From the NCBI RefSeq assembly GCF_000300235.2, contig NZ_CP004388.1:3542001-3606000 (forward strand): a DNA stretch of 64,000 nt, read 5' to 3'. The DNA is from Thalassospira xiamenensis M-5 = DSM 17429 (lineage in GTDB: Bacteria; Pseudomonadota; Alphaproteobacteria; Rhodospirillales; Thalassospiraceae). The notes under the pieces were generated by a model. The model had not been told where the DNA came from. It saw only the letters and a list, made by a program, of their open reading frames with translations, and made no database searches. The position numbers were made by a program, and so were the translations under genes. Positions within the stretch are counted from its first letter, which is position 1; every line of letters begins with the position of its first letter. Below, piece after piece: positions 50,220 through 61,408 of the stretch.

Positions 50220-51272
50220 TTAGCTCAGAGGTACGGCAACACCGACGGTTTTGCCAACTGTATCGTTCCAGCGTTTAACCCAGTCCGCACCGGCGCGTTC
50301 GGCCCATTCCGGCAAAACAACAGTCGTCAGGATTTCCTTGGCCTTGGCAAGATCGGCATCAGATGCCTCAACCAGGGTCATGCTTGCCGGATCACCCGCC
50401 GGGCAGGTTCCATTACCGGTCAGACACGCGATGTCGGCTTCAAGCGCACCTGCGGCCGCGGCCCATGCCGGGGCTTCGAACTTGGAATTGACTTCATCAG
50501 TGATCAGTTTCTGCATTTCCGGCGACAGGCTGTTCCACTTGTCGAAATTCATCGCTGTTACGACCGGGTCCCAGCCGCCAAGCGGAATGGTCATCAGATG
50601 GTCGGAAACTTCCCACCAACCGGCACTGTATCCCGAACCGGCACCGGTAACGGCACAGTCAATTACACCACGTTCAAGCGCACCCGGCACTTCGGAAAAC
50701 GCAACATTGACGCCGTTGGCACCCAGTGCTTCAAGGAACTTGGTGGTCATGCGGCCCGAACCACGAACCTTTTTACCTTTAAGGTCTTCAAGTGACGTCA
50801 CGTCACCTTTACAGAAAACGACCTGCGGCGGATACGGGGCAATTGCCAGAACCTTGGAATTGAAGCGTTCCTTGAAGATATCCTCGACCATCGGGCGGGC
50901 AGCCTCAACCATTGCCTGCGCTTCTTCGGCGGTATTGGCAACCAGCGGCACGTCAAGGCCTTCAAGTTCCGGGGCATCGCCAACCGCATAATCGGCAACC
51001 GTCATGCCAACATCGAAAACACCGTCATTCAGGATACGGAAAACGTCACCGCCGCCGATGCCCATCTGATCATGGGTGGTCATCTGAACATTGATTTCGC
51101 CGTTCGATGCTGCTGGGAGTTCTTCGGTCCAGAATGGTGTTTCAAACTGCTTGTTCAGTGGCAGGCTGCTCCAGCTGCCGACAACGGCAAGGTCCTCGGC
51201 AAAGGCCGGGGTTGCGATCATGCCTGCACCAAGGGCCGAAACGGCAAGTAACGATGATACTGTCTTTTTCAT
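50220..51272 (-). CDS. TRAP transporter substrate-binding protein (DctP type)
   Basis: A 350-residue periplasmic protein with a signal peptide ending ATPAFA-ED. The DctP/TAXI-like fold is visible in EDLKGKKVRGSGRMTTKFLE and FSEVPGALERGVIDCAVTG. The arginine in KVRGSGR is the likely carboxylate contact of TRAP binding proteins. The ligand is unknown but probably an organic acid. It is followed by dctQ and dctM. Confidence 0.94.
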   Translation of the reverse strand: MKKTVSSLLAVSALGAGMIATPAFAEDLAVVGSWSSLPLNKQFETPFWTEELPAASNGEINVQMTTHDQMGIGGGDVFRILNDGVFDVGMTVADYAVGDAPELEGLDVPLVANTAEEAQAMVEAARPMVEDIFKERFNSKVLAIAPYPPQVVFCKGDVTSLEDLKGKKVRGSGRMTTKFLEALGANGVNVAFSEVPGALERGVIDCAVTGAGSGYSAGWWEVSDHLMTIPLGGWDPVVTAMNFDKWNSLSPEMQKLITDEVNSKFEAPAWAAAAGALEADIACLTGNGTCPAGDPASMTLVEASDADLAKAKEILTTVVLPEWAERAGADWVKRWNDTVGKTVGVAVPLS

Positions 51273-51311
51273 GAGATGGTCCTCTCTGATAGCTGGGTTT
51301 TGTTTGTGATT

Positions 51312-52163
51312 TCAGGCGGTCTTTGTCTGTAATGAAAATTCCGCGGCTTCTGCTAGGACATCCGTCACCAGCATCAGACCGGGTTCATGCGTAATGGCAA
51401 GGTCCGGCAAAACATTGCGGATCGCCATTTGCGGCGTAACGCCACAGGCCCAGAAAACCGGGATATCCCCCTCGTTCACGACAGGTTCGTCGCCGAAGTC
51501 CGGCTTCATGAGATCGGAAATGCCAATGCTGGCCGGATCGCCAATATGAACCGGCGCACCATGCGCCAGACGATAACGATCAGAATACAGAATGGCACGA
51601 ATGGCATCGGAGGGTTTGAAGGACCGCATCGAAACCACCAGCGGGCCATGAAAACGCCCGGCCGGGGTGGTCGCAATATTGGTCACATACATCGGCACGT
51701 TCCGGTTGGCATCCATATGACGCAGTGGCACACCACTGCGCGTAATTGCTGCCTCGAACGAAAATGAACAGCCCAGAACAAAGGTTACCAGATCATCGCG
51801 CCAGACCGCGGTTAGATCGGAAACACTTTCAAAATCGATTGTTCCACGAAACACGCGATAACCCGGCAGATCGGTACGAATATCAAGATCGGTGCCAAGT
51901 TCCGGAATATACGGTGAACCCGGTTCGGACATGCCGATCAACGGACATGATTTCGGGTTTTTGACACAGAATTTAAGAAACTCGTCGGCATGGCTTGCCG
52001 GTAGGATCGCAAGATTGCCCTGCAGATACCCGGATGCATAGCCAGTCGTGGTGCCCCGATGTTTTCCGGAACGAATTGCGTGGCGCAAGGCCAGTGGCGA
52101 TATCGTCGATGCAGATTCCGAAACGGTTGTCGGGGAACAAGATGCGCTTTTTGTCGCGTTCAT
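51312..52163 (-). CDS. DUF1445 family putative hydro-lyase / D-glutamate cyclase-like protein
   Basis: A 283-residue DUF1445 (YcsI-like) protein. Hallmarks are GYASGYLQGNLAILP near residue 42, TFVLGCSFSFEAAI, PMYVTNIATTPAGRFHGPLV and FWACGVTPQMAIRN. The family includes the mammalian D-glutamate cyclase, which interconverts D-glutamate and 5-oxo-D-proline. Bacterial members are mostly uncharacterised. It is the first gene of the TRAP operon, behind a perfect dyad. Confidence 0.9.
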   Translation of the reverse strand: MNATKSASCSPTTVSESASTISPLALRHAIRSGKHRGTTTGYASGYLQGNLAILPASHADEFLKFCVKNPKSCPLIGMSEPGSPYIPELGTDLDIRTDLPGYRVFRGTIDFESVSDLTAVWRDDLVTFVLGCSFSFEAAITRSGVPLRHMDANRNVPMYVTNIATTPAGRFHGPLVVSMRSFKPSDAIRAILYSDRYRLAHGAPVHIGDPASIGISDLMKPDFGDEPVVNEGDIPVFWACGVTPQMAIRNVLPDLAITHEPGLMLVTDVLAEAAEFSLQTKTA

Positions 52164-52243
52164 TTATTCGGTCCTGTTCTCAGCCTCGCAATAAGCTTGA
52201 GAAACTCAACCGATCTTGTCAAGAAATCATTTTCGTCAATTTA

Positions 52244-52262
52244 TGATCTAATTTATAGATCA
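52244..52262. promoter_or_regulatory. Dyad operator between lysR and the TRAP operon
   Basis: TGATCTA-ATTTA-TAGATCA is a 19-base perfect inverted repeat with the T-N11-A core TCTAATTTATAGA. It overlaps the end of the lysR coding sequence and lies about 80 bases upstream of the DUF1445 gene, a natural site for the LysR protein. Confidence 0.6.
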
Positions 52263-53146
52263 GTTTGATCGAACAATCTGGCCGCCTCGATCACCGCCTC
52301 GCCAATTTCACGGTTGCGTTCCGGGAAGTAACTGATCACGAAATGAAGGTCGGTCAGTCGGGCTTCATCCTGTACCGGAATTGCCTTAATATGTTCATCC
52401 CAAACGGAATTTGTGACCATCAGGGACGGCAAAACACCAATACCAAATCCCCCGCCGACAAGGTGTTTTACGGTCGAAAGTGACGCCGATCCATGTAATG
52501 CAGGCGGTGAAATATCGGGTGCGGAAAAGATGCTTTCGACCTCACGAAACGGTGGCGTTCCCTTCGGGAAGGTAACAATTGCATGTTCGGCAAGCTCGGC
52601 CAGCGATAGCGGATGATCGGGTAATTCCATCGATCCGGTGCAATACCAGCCCAGTTGAACCGGCTTAAGGGCGGCGGCAACCGCGCCCTGCGGCACCGAT
52701 TCCCGCAACATGATCGCAACATCAAGTGCATCGTCGGCCATGGTCATCGCCAACTGGCCGGATGTATCAACCGACAGTTCGAAACGGACTTTCGGGTAAT
52801 CGTCTTTGAGCTTGTTCAACATATCGGTCAGAATCGTATGGACGATGGTTTCCGCCACGCCAATGCGGACCGTGCCGCTCAGTTCCCCAGGATGGGTCAA
52901 TTCCTGCCAGATACGATCGCGTGCACGCGATAAACGCTGCGCTTCTTCAAGAAAACGAAGACCTGCCGCCGTCAGACGCACCTGCCGGTTGGACCGGTCA
53001 AACAGCATGATGCCCAGCCTTTTCTCAAGTGCGGAAACCCGCGATGAAATCGCCGACTGGGACAGATCATATTTTTGGGCCGCCGCGCGAAAGCCCCCTG
53101 CCTTGACGATATCCTGCAGAATCTCAATATCTTTGAATTCAAACAC
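52253..53146 (-). CDS. LysR-family regulator of the TRAP operon
   Basis: A 297-residue LysR regulator. The helix-turn-helix is in MFEFKDIEILQDIVKAGGFR and then QSAISSRVSALEKRLGIML, followed by an effector domain (GTVRIGVAETIVHTILTDML). It lies immediately upstream of, and in the same direction as, the DUF1445-TRAP-DUF2848-amidase genes. The inducer is probably the transported compound. The gene end is inside the putative operator. Confidence 0.92.
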   Translation of the reverse strand: MFEFKDIEILQDIVKAGGFRAAAQKYDLSQSAISSRVSALEKRLGIMLFDRSNRQVRLTAAGLRFLEEAQRLSRARDRIWQELTHPGELSGTVRIGVAETIVHTILTDMLNKLKDDYPKVRFELSVDTSGQLAMTMADDALDVAIMLRESVPQGAVAAALKPVQLGWYCTGSMELPDHPLSLAELAEHAIVTFPKGTPPFREVESIFSAPDISPPALHGSASLSTVKHLVGGGFGIGVLPSLMVTNSVWDEHIKAIPVQDEARLTDLHFVISYFPERNREIGEAVIEAARLFDQTDL

Positions 53147-53422
53147 GTTTTCGTTCCCTGAATAGCAACTGCATCGTCGATCCTGTCAGTCGGATCGTTT
53201 GATTTAAGATCACAATACCCTGCAACCGATCATCTGGCACGATCAATCCATCGCGGTTTTGGGATCGTATGCAAAACATGACCATAGAAAAGATACGTTT
53301 TTCGGGCATTCTGGCTTAATTGCACAACATCAGAAATGCTCATCACTCCCCCCTCACCGAGGCGTTACTTGCCCAAAGCGCCTTTTCCTTCGACATTGAA
53401 CACAGCCAGTTTGGAGGGTTAG

Positions 53423-54391
53423 ATGCTGATACGCCGCAAAAAGGGTTGGGAAATCGCCGAACGCGATGTGACCCCGGAATCCGTTTACAAAAACCGTCGC
53501 CAGTTTCTGAAGGGCATTGCTGCAGGATCGATCGGCGCAGCAGCAACCAGCCTGCCCTTCGGTCGCGCACTGGCCCAGGGATCCGATCCCACCGCCGATC
53601 TTTATCCGGCGATGCGCAATCCGGCTTACGTTGTTGATCGCGCCATTACCGACAAATCAAAGGCGCTGACCTATAACAACTTCTATGAATTCGGATCGCA
53701 CAAATTCATTTCCGATGCTGCACAGGCGATGAAAATCCGCCCATGGACGGTCAAGATTGACGGAATGGTTGAAAAACCGATTGAAATCGATTTTGAGGAT
53801 CTGGTGCGCAAAATGCCGCTGGAAGAACGCGTTTATCGCTTCCGCTGCGTAGAAGCCTGGGCGATGACCGTGCCCTGGACCGGTTTCCCGATGAAGGCAC
53901 TGGTCGATTATGCCAAACCGCTTTCAGGTGCAAAATACATCGAAATGCAAACTGCGGAACAAAAGGACACCATGCCGGGCCTGCGGCAGTTCTGGTATCC
54001 ATGGCCCTATATCGAAGGCCTGACAATCAGCGAGGCAACCAACGAACTTGCAATGATCGCGACCGGCATTTACGGCGAACCGCTTCCCAAACAGAACGGC
54101 GCACCGTTGCGTCTGGTCACTCCGTGGAAATACGGCTTCAAGAACGTCAAATCGATTGTCCGATTTACCTTTACCGACAAACGCCCCGTCAGTTTCTGGG
54201 AACAGCTTAACGATGGCGAATATGGCTTCTGGGCCAACGTGAACCCAAAAGTTCCCCACCCGCGCTGGAGCCAGGCACAGGAACGCCTGCTGACCACCGG
54301 CGAAGAAGTCCCGACACAGCTTTACAATGGCTACGAGGAATATGTCGCGGATCTTTACAAGGGCATGGAAGACGAAAAACTGTTCATGTAA
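53423..54391 (+). CDS. msrP: MsrP, molybdopterin-dependent methionine sulfoxide reductase
   Basis: A 322-residue Tat-exported sulfite-oxidase-family protein (YedY). The Tat motif NRRQFLKG is at residues 24-31 and the molybdenum-binding Cys is C142 in YRFRCVEAWAMTVPW. It repairs oxidised methionines of periplasmic proteins. ATG has GGAGG five bases upstream. Its usual membrane partner MsrQ is not next to it and is not seen in the window. Confidence 0.94.
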   Translation: MLIRRKKGWEIAERDVTPESVYKNRRQFLKGIAAGSIGAAATSLPFGRALAQGSDPTADLYPAMRNPAYVVDRAITDKSKALTYNNFYEFGSHKFISDAAQAMKIRPWTVKIDGMVEKPIEIDFEDLVRKMPLEERVYRFRCVEAWAMTVPWTGFPMKALVDYAKPLSGAKYIEMQTAEQKDTMPGLRQFWYPWPYIEGLTISEATNELAMIATGIYGEPLPKQNGAPLRLVTPWKYGFKNVKSIVRFTFTDKRPVSFWEQLNDGEYGFWANVNPKVPHPRWSQAQERLLTTGEEVPTQLYNGYEEYVADLYKGMEDEKLFM

Positions 54392-54419
54392 CGGCCAAAC
54401 GTCACGGGATCGGTGGCCC

Positions 54420-55184
54420 TCATGACCCCGATCCCGCGTAGCGGCGATAAATATCATTAAACGTGCCATCGTCGCGCATGTTGATCAGTTCTTTCTCAAG
54501 ACCGCGATATTCCCGGCTGAGAAAGAACTGCGACTTACGCGACAGACCGATAAGGGAAGGTTCGCCCTGCAACACCAGACTTGCCTTGCGCACCGCCAGA
54601 TTCTTGTCGCTCAGCAAATCCGCTGCCAGCAATTCCGGCACAATGACCGCGTCGACATGCTGTTGATTGAGCATCCGAAACAGTGTGAGATAGTCTGCTG
54701 CTTCCACCCATTCGATACTTTCTTCTGACGACAGCGCATCGATATAGGACGCACCGCGAAGCACGCCGACATGCTGGCCTGCCAGCTCTTCAATCTGCCT
54801 GATATCCGGGGTTAATGCCGATTGATAAATCGCTTTTGGTTCGTCGGGCAGTGCGGCATCGAAGAAATACATGAATTTCTCCCTCTCTGCCGAACGGTTC
54901 GGTCCCAGCATTATATCCGCCCCACCTTCTTCCATCAGATAAAGGGCCCGACGGAACGGAACCACATCAAACCGCAAAGTATGCCCGGCACGTGATGCTG
55001 CTTCTTTCAAAACCTCGACATATATGCCGGAAAATTTCGGCTCTTGCCCTTCCCCGGCAACAATGCGGTAAGGCGGCGCATCGTTTATTGCAACCAGAAA
55101 TTCTGTGGCAAGCACAGCCTTCCCGCCCCCGCACAAGACAATCAGGGCACATAATGCAATCAGGCGGTGCGCAAAGCCCGGCAA
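54420..55184 (-). CDS. Periplasmic solute-binding protein (family 3 type), stand-alone
   Basis: A 254-residue protein with an N-terminal signal (to about residue 26, ending AVLATEF) and a bacterial periplasmic binding protein family 3 fold: FLVAINDAPPYRIVAGEGQE, GIYVEVLKEAASRAGHTLRF, YLMEEGGADIMLGPNRSAER and LAGQHVGVLRGASYIDAL. No transporter genes adjoin it, so it may feed a transporter elsewhere or act as a sensor. It is convergent with msrP. Confidence 0.82.
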   Translation of the reverse strand: MPGFAHRLIALCALIVLCGGGKAVLATEFLVAINDAPPYRIVAGEGQEPKFSGIYVEVLKEAASRAGHTLRFDVVPFRRALYLMEEGGADIMLGPNRSAEREKFMYFFDAALPDEPKAIYQSALTPDIRQIEELAGQHVGVLRGASYIDALSSEESIEWVEAADYLTLFRMLNQQHVDAVIVPELLAADLLSDKNLAVRKASLVLQGEPSLIGLSRKSQFFLSREYRGLEKELINMRDDGTFNDIYRRYAGSGS

Positions 55185-55327
55185 AAGCGTCTCCGTCCGG
55201 CAGACCGGCTAGCTGATCGATTTCAACGAAAGGCTGCTTCCTTAGTCTAAAAATTCAAGGCCATTCAATTAGACTCAACTTATATGATTACATTGAAATG
55301 TCAGACAACTATCCAGACGAACAGGCC

Positions 55328-57478
55328 TCAAGGTCCGCTGCGCCGACGCCCCTTGTATTTCGACTTGTTGGCCGATTTTGACCCCGGCCCGACGGTTCCG
55401 ACACTGCGTGCCATCGGCCCGGCATCGGCAAGGCCAAGTTCCTGATCTTCAAGGCGCTTGATCTCGTCACGCAGGCGGGCTGCTTCCTCGAATTCAAGGT
55501 TTCCAGCGGCTTCACGCATGCGTTTTTCAAGGTCTTCGATATGCGCACGGAGATTGTGCCCGATCAGGACATCACCCGAAACGCCGGTATCGACCGTGAC
55601 GTAATCATGCTCGGCAACGCTTTCCAGAACATCGCGGATTTTGCTGCGCACCGATTCTGGCGTGATGCCATTGGCTTCGTTATAGGCAATCTGTTTTTCG
55701 CGGCGGCGGTTGGTTTCGCCAATCGCATATTCCAGACTGTCGGTCATCTTGTCGGCATAGAGCAATACCCGGCCATCAATGTTACGCGCCGCACGCCCGA
55801 TGGTCTGCACCAGCGATGTTTTAGACCGAAGGAAACCTTCCTTGTCCGCATCCAGAATGGCAACAAGCGCACATTCCGGAATATCCAGACCTTCGCGTAA
55901 AAGGTTGATGCCGACCAGAACATCAAACACGCCAAGCCGCAGATCGCGAATGATTTCGATCCGTTCCAGTGTGTCGATATCCGAATGCAGGTAACGGACC
56001 CGCACCCCATGCTCATGCAGATATTCGGTCAGATCCTCGGCCATGCGTTTGGTCAGCGTCGTGACCAGAACACGCTGCCCCTTGGCGGCACAGGCCTTTG
56101 CCTCAGCCAGCAGATCATCGACCTGTGTTTCCACCGGACGAATGATGCAAACAGGATCAATCAAGCCGGTCGGGCGAATGACCTGTTCGGTGAATACACC
56201 GCCCGTGCGTTCCATTTCCCAATTGCCCGGCGTTGCTGACACAAACACGCTTTGCGGGCGCATGGCTTCCCATTCCTCGAATTTAAGCGGACGGTTATCC
56301 ACGCAACTCGGCAGGCGGAAGCCATGTTCGGCCAGGGTGAATTTGCGATTATAGTCACCTCTGAACATGCCGCCGATCTGCGGCACGGCAACGTGACTTT
56401 CATCGACAAACAGCAACGCATTTTCCGGCAGATATTCAAACAATGTCGGCGGTGGTTCACCCGGATTGCGTCCCGAAAGCCAGCGGGAATAGTTTTCAAT
56501 CCCTTTGCAATGCCCGACCGTTTCCATCATTTCCAGATCGAACATCGTGCGCTGTTCGATACGCTCGGCCGCCAGAAGTTTTCCTTCCTGCTGGAACTGC
56601 GCCAGCCGGTCTTTCAATTCCTGTTTGATGCCGGTCATCGCCTGCACCAGTGTCGGACGCGGTGTGACATGGTGCGAATTGGCATAGACGGTCACCGAGT
56701 CCATGGTGGCAAATTTGTTCCCGGTCAGCGGGTCAAACTCCGCCAGTTCCTCGACCTCGTCACCAAACATGGAAACACGCCATGCCCGGTCTTCGGCGTG
56801 GGCCGGGAAGATTTCCAGAACGTCACCACGCACCCGGAATGTTCCGCGCGAAAATGCGGCGTCGTTGCGGGTATATTGTAACTCGACCAGCCGCTTCATG
56901 ATCAGGTTACGGTCAACCTCATCGCCAACCGCAATTCGTTGTGTCATCTCAAGGTAGGTCTCGACCGCACCGATACCATAAATGCAGGAAACAGACGCCA
57001 CGATGATACAGTCATTGCGCTCCAGAATCGCGCGCGTTGCCGCATGGCGCATCCGGTCAATCTGTTCGTTGATCGAACTGTCTTTTTCGATATAGGTGTC
57101 CGAGCGTGGGATATAGGCTTCGGGCTGGTAATAGTCGTAATAGGATACGAAATACTCGACCGCGTTTTCCGGGAAAAACGCCTTCATTTCCGAATAAAGC
57201 TGTGCCGCCAGCGTTTTGTTCGGGGCCAGAACAAGTGCCGGGCGCTGCGTCTTTGCGATGATGTTGGCCATGGTAAAGGTCTTGCCCGACCCGGTCACAC
57301 CCAGCAGCACCTGATCGCGCTCTTCGCGAGTGATCCCCTCCATCAGCTCGGCAATCGCCTTTGGCTGATCACCAGCGGGCTGGTAATCCGTCACCAGTTT
57401 GAATTCCCGCGATCCCGCAACCGGCGGGCGGCGTTTCAGCAAGAATTCCGGCAAGCCGTCATGTATCGGCGCGTTCAT
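55328..57478 (-). CDS. uvrB: UvrB, excinuclease ABC subunit B
   Basis: A 716-residue helicase-like repair protein. Walker [14 protein letters not shown], the beta-hairpin region [20 protein letters not shown], helicase motif [14 protein letters not shown] and the C-terminal UVR motif ([20 protein letters not shown]) are all present. It verifies DNA damage with UvrA and recruits UvrC. ATG at 57478 ([12 protein letters not shown]) is chosen over an upstream in-frame GTG. Confidence 0.97.
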   Translation of the reverse strand: MNAPIHDGLPEFLLKRRPPVAGSREFKLVTDYQPAGDQPKAIAELMEGITREERDQVLLGVTGSGKTFTMANIIAKTQRPALVLAPNKTLAAQLYSEMKAFFPENAVEYFVSYYDYYQPEAYIPRSDTYIEKDSSINEQIDRMRHAATRAILERNDCIIVASVSCIYGIGAVETYLEMTQRIAVGDEVDRNLIMKRLVELQYTRNDAAFSRGTFRVRGDVLEIFPAHAEDRAWRVSMFGDEVEELAEFDPLTGNKFATMDSVTVYANSHHVTPRPTLVQAMTGIKQELKDRLAQFQQEGKLLAAERIEQRTMFDLEMMETVGHCKGIENYSRWLSGRNPGEPPPTLFEYLPENALLFVDESHVAVPQIGGMFRGDYNRKFTLAEHGFRLPSCVDNRPLKFEEWEAMRPQSVFVSATPGNWEMERTGGVFTEQVIRPTGLIDPVCIIRPVETQVDDLLAEAKACAAKGQRVLVTTLTKRMAEDLTEYLHEHGVRVRYLHSDIDTLERIEIIRDLRLGVFDVLVGINLLREGLDIPECALVAILDADKEGFLRSKTSLVQTIGRAARNIDGRVLLYADKMTDSLEYAIGETNRRREKQIAYNEANGITPESVRSKIRDVLESVAEHDYVTVDTGVSGDVLIGHNLRAHIEDLEKRMREAAGNLEFEEAARLRDEIKRLEDQELGLADAGPMARSVGTVGPGSKSANKSKYKGRRRSGP

Positions 57479-57703
57479 CGGATCGATCCCTTTTTCGACA
57501 AGCCTATAGTTATAGGCCACCGCGACAACATCGCAACCCCCAGCCCTGACAACTGCTGTCAGTAGTTGTCAGGAGACGTCAGGACAAAAAATGCCGGAAC
57601 AGGCACCGGACTATCGCGTTAAATCGTCATGACTTTCGGATCGGATGCTGCGACGGGCCGTTTTCATCCCAAAGAACCCGCAAAAGGCGCGAAACTGCCT
57701 TGA

Positions 57704-58987
<1,284 letters not shown>

Positions 58988-59015
58988 GCCGGTTTTCCGA
59001 TCACGGAAAATTCGA

Positions 59016-59048
59016 CGGGGTCCGGTACTTGCCGGGCCCCGTTTTTTT
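59016..59048 (+). terminator. Terminator after the aminotransferase gene
   Basis: A CGGGG-CCGG / CCGG-CCCCG hairpin is followed by seven Ts. Confidence 0.92.
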
Positions 59049-59103
59049 GTCCATTATCCAATTCAATATTTACGCACTAAATTACCGATAAATCGGACGC
59101 ACC

Positions 59104-59910
59104 ATGCAAAACGAGAATTTCTACGTCACTGTGGACGGCATCAGCCTGTCCTGTCAGCAGATCATCCCGACCAATGTCAGGCCGGATGCCCCAACGATCC
59201 TGTTTCTGCACGAGGCACTCGGGACCATCCGCATGTGGCGCGATTTCCCGGCAAAGCTCGCCACCGCAACCGGCCATCCGGTGATTGTTTACGAACGGCG
59301 CGGTCACGGAAAATCCGATCCGCACGGTCCGGACGATATCCCGCGGCCCATCGATTTCCACAACACGGAAACCGATATCTATCTCCATGGCCTGATCAGG
59401 GAACTTGGCCTTGATCGCCCGATCCTGTTTGGCCACAGCGACGGGGCCACCATCGCGCTTAAATATGCCGCCCGGTTCCCGAACAATGTTCGTGCCGTCG
59501 TCAGCGAAGCCGCACATGTTTTTGTCGAGGACGTCACGATTGCCGGGATCAATGAAGCGGCATCGATCTATTCCAGTACGGATTGGAAATCAAAACTCGA
59601 ACGCCATCATTTCTTCCAGACCGATGACGTATTCCGTGCCTGGGTCGATACGTGGCGCCAACCGGCATTTCGCGACTGGCAGATGATTGACGAACTGCCC
59701 AACATCATCTGCCCTATACTGGTCATTCAGGGAAATGACGACCAGTTCGGCAGCGACGATCAGGTCCACATTATTTGCGATAAGGTCAGCGGTACTGCGA
59801 ACAAAATGATCCTTGCCGACTGCGGCCACATCCCGCATTTCGATCAGCCGGATCAGATCATCGAAGCCAGTCAAAAGCTGCTTCGTCAGATCGAACCGGT
59901 TGCGGCCTGA
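59104..59910 (+). CDS. Alpha/beta-hydrolase fold protein
   Basis: A 268-residue alpha/beta hydrolase. The oxyanion region is ILFLHEALGTIRMW, the nucleophile Ser is in the elbow LFGHSDGATIAL, the acid is likely in VIQGNDDQFGSDDQ and the His is in ADCGHIPHFDQPDQI. The substrate is unknown. It stands alone between terminators. Confidence 0.9.
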   Translation: MQNENFYVTVDGISLSCQQIIPTNVRPDAPTILFLHEALGTIRMWRDFPAKLATATGHPVIVYERRGHGKSDPHGPDDIPRPIDFHNTETDIYLHGLIRELGLDRPILFGHSDGATIALKYAARFPNNVRAVVSEAAHVFVEDVTIAGINEAASIYSSTDWKSKLERHHFFQTDDVFRAWVDTWRQPAFRDWQMIDELPNIICPILVIQGNDDQFGSDDQVHIICDKVSGTANKMILADCGHIPHFDQPDQIIEASQKLLRQIEPVAA

Positions 59911-59916
59911 TCAAAC

Positions 59917-59957
59917 GAAAAAGAGGCAGAAGGATCATAACAAATCCTTCTGCCTCT
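59917..59957 (-). terminator. Terminator of the ahpC-ahpD transcript
   Basis: A 14-base-pair stem, AGAGGCAGAAGGAT / ATCCTTCTGCCTCT, carries a T run only on the minus strand, so it ends minus-strand transcription from ahpD. Confidence 0.85.
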
Positions 59958-59968
59958 CAATGTATAAG

Positions 59969-59999
59969 CCCCGCCTGTGCAATGCAGCGGGGCTTTTCG
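59969..59999 (+). terminator. Terminator of the alpha/beta-hydrolase transcript
   Basis: An AGCCCCGC / GCGGGGCT hairpin is followed by TTTTCG on the plus strand. It interleaves with the opposite-strand terminator just upstream. Confidence 0.75.
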
Positions 60000-60019
60000 A
60001 ATAGTTTGGTGCACCTGGC

Positions 60020-60556
60020 TTATTCCGCCAACGCATCCTCGGCATCGAGAACAACCGCAACCGCATGTATCACCGATGCAATGCGCACCGCATTCTGAAC
60101 GGTTTCTTTTTTGATTCCGGCGTTTTTCAGAACTTTCTCGTGGCTGTCGATGCACATCCCGCAACCATTGATCGCCGAAACCGCAAGCGAAAACAGTTCG
60201 AAATCGGCTTTGTCGATGCCTGGCTTGCCGATGATGTTCATGCGCAGGCGCGCGGGCATGGTGGCGTATTCCGGTTCGGACACAAGGTGTGTGAACCGAT
60301 AATAGATATTGTTCATCCCCATGATCGCCGCCGCACCCTTGGCAGCCTGAAACGCTTCGTCGCTCAGCTTGGTTTTGGCTTCGGCGGCAACAGCTTTCAG
60401 AAGCTTTGCGTTGCGCGATGCATAGGCACACGCAAGGGCTGTGCCATAGACCTGCTGATCGGTCATACCCGGATTGTTGGCAAGACTGCTAAGGTTCAGC
60501 TTCAGATCCTTGGCATAGTCCGGCATGACGTCTTTGATTTCGGAAATGGAAGACAT
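60020..60556 (-). CDS. ahpD: AhpD-type alkyl hydroperoxidase / carboxymuconolactone decarboxylase family
   Basis: A 178-residue protein with the active-site motif C132-G-M-C135 and H139 ([13 protein letters not shown]), as in AhpD. It is expected to reduce AhpC or organic peroxides directly. ATG at 60556 has GGGG upstream and the family start MSSISEIKD. It follows ahpC by 158 bases, with no strong T-run terminator between. Confidence 0.93.
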   Translation of the reverse strand: MSSISEIKDVMPDYAKDLKLNLSSLANNPGMTDQQVYGTALACAYASRNAKLLKAVAAEAKTKLSDEAFQAAKGAAAIMGMNNIYYRFTHLVSEPEYATMPARLRMNIIGKPGIDKADFELFSLAVSAINGCGMCIDSHEKVLKNAGIKKETVQNAVRIASVIHAVAVVLDAEDALAE

Positions 60557-60672
60557 TGAAGCATCCCCTTTTAACTGAAGAATGAAATTCAAAACTGAAA
60601 AAGGCCCACAGCCATCGCGCACACCGCAAGTTTTGCGGGCACATGGATTAATTTCACCGATGGACTGAAAGC

Positions 60673-60696
60673 GGATCCGGGCAAAAGCCCGGATCC
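60673..60696. repeat. Perfect hairpin between ahpC and ahpD
   Basis: GGATCCGGGC / GCCCGGATCC with a 4-base loop and no T run. It may protect the ahpC message or reduce read-through to ahpD. Confidence 0.6.
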
Positions 60697-60714
60697 AAAT
60701 CGGTCTGGAAAACC

Positions 60715-61242
60715 TTAAAGGGTTGCTTCACCCTGGTTCCAGTTGCACGGGCAGAGTTCGTCTGTCTGCAGCGCGTCAAGAATACGCAGGGCTTCCTGCG
60801 GGTTACGACCAACCGAAAGGTCGTTAACCTGAACGTGACGGATGATGTTGTCCGGATCGATGATGAAGGTCGCGCGCAAAGCAACACCTTCGCCTTTGGC
60901 CAGAACACCAAGAGCGTTCGACAGTTCTTTTTTCTCGTCAGCCAGCCATACGAACGGGCTGTCGCCCAGATCTTCATGGTGGGTACGCCATGCAGCGTGG
61001 ACGAAATCGGTATCGGTCGAGCAACCAAGCAGAACCGCATCGCGGTCTTCGAAGTCACCGTTCAGTTCGCCGTAACCAACGATTTCGGTCGGGCAAACAA
61101 AGGTGAAGTCTTTCGGCCAGAAGAACAGAATCTTCCATTTGCCTTCATAGGACTTGTCGGTAACCGGTGCGAAACTGTCCGGACCTTTGCCCGAAACGCC
61201 GGTAAGATTGAATTCTGGAAGCGTATCGCCAACTGTAAGCAT
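60715..61242 (-). CDS. ahpC: AhpC-type 2-Cys peroxiredoxin
   Basis: A 175-residue peroxiredoxin. The peroxidatic Cys is C50 in [16 protein letters not shown], with C-terminal cysteines C164 and C166 in [11 protein letters not shown]. It reduces H2O2 and organic peroxides with AhpD as likely partner. ATG at 61242 has AGGAG eight bases upstream. It is divergent from oxyR, which probably controls it. Confidence 0.96.
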   Translation of the reverse strand: MLTVGDTLPEFNLTGVSGKGPDSFAPVTDKSYEGKWKILFFWPKDFTFVCPTEIVGYGELNGDFEDRDAVLLGCSTDTDFVHAAWRTHHEDLGDSPFVWLADEKKELSNALGVLAKGEGVALRATFIIDPDNIIRHVQVNDLSVGRNPQEALRILDALQTDELCPCNWNQGEATL

Positions 61243-61408
61243 ATTGGTTACTCCTAACCTTGGTTTGAATTTATCCCAAAGACGGCCCCCGACAGGCCGT
61301 ACAAATTTTGTTCGCAAGTGCAATAATGCACTCCTTGCTGGCGATTTGTAGTTAAATGAACTAACTAAGACCAATAGAATTAATTTCGATGTTCGATAGG
61401 AAAAATTT
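61243..61408. promoter_or_regulatory. Divergent ahpC-oxyR promoter region
   Basis: 166 bases between the two starts. It must carry both promoters and probably the OxyR site. I could not pick a convincing full ATAG-N7-CTAT type OxyR tetramer site by eye. Confidence 0.5.
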
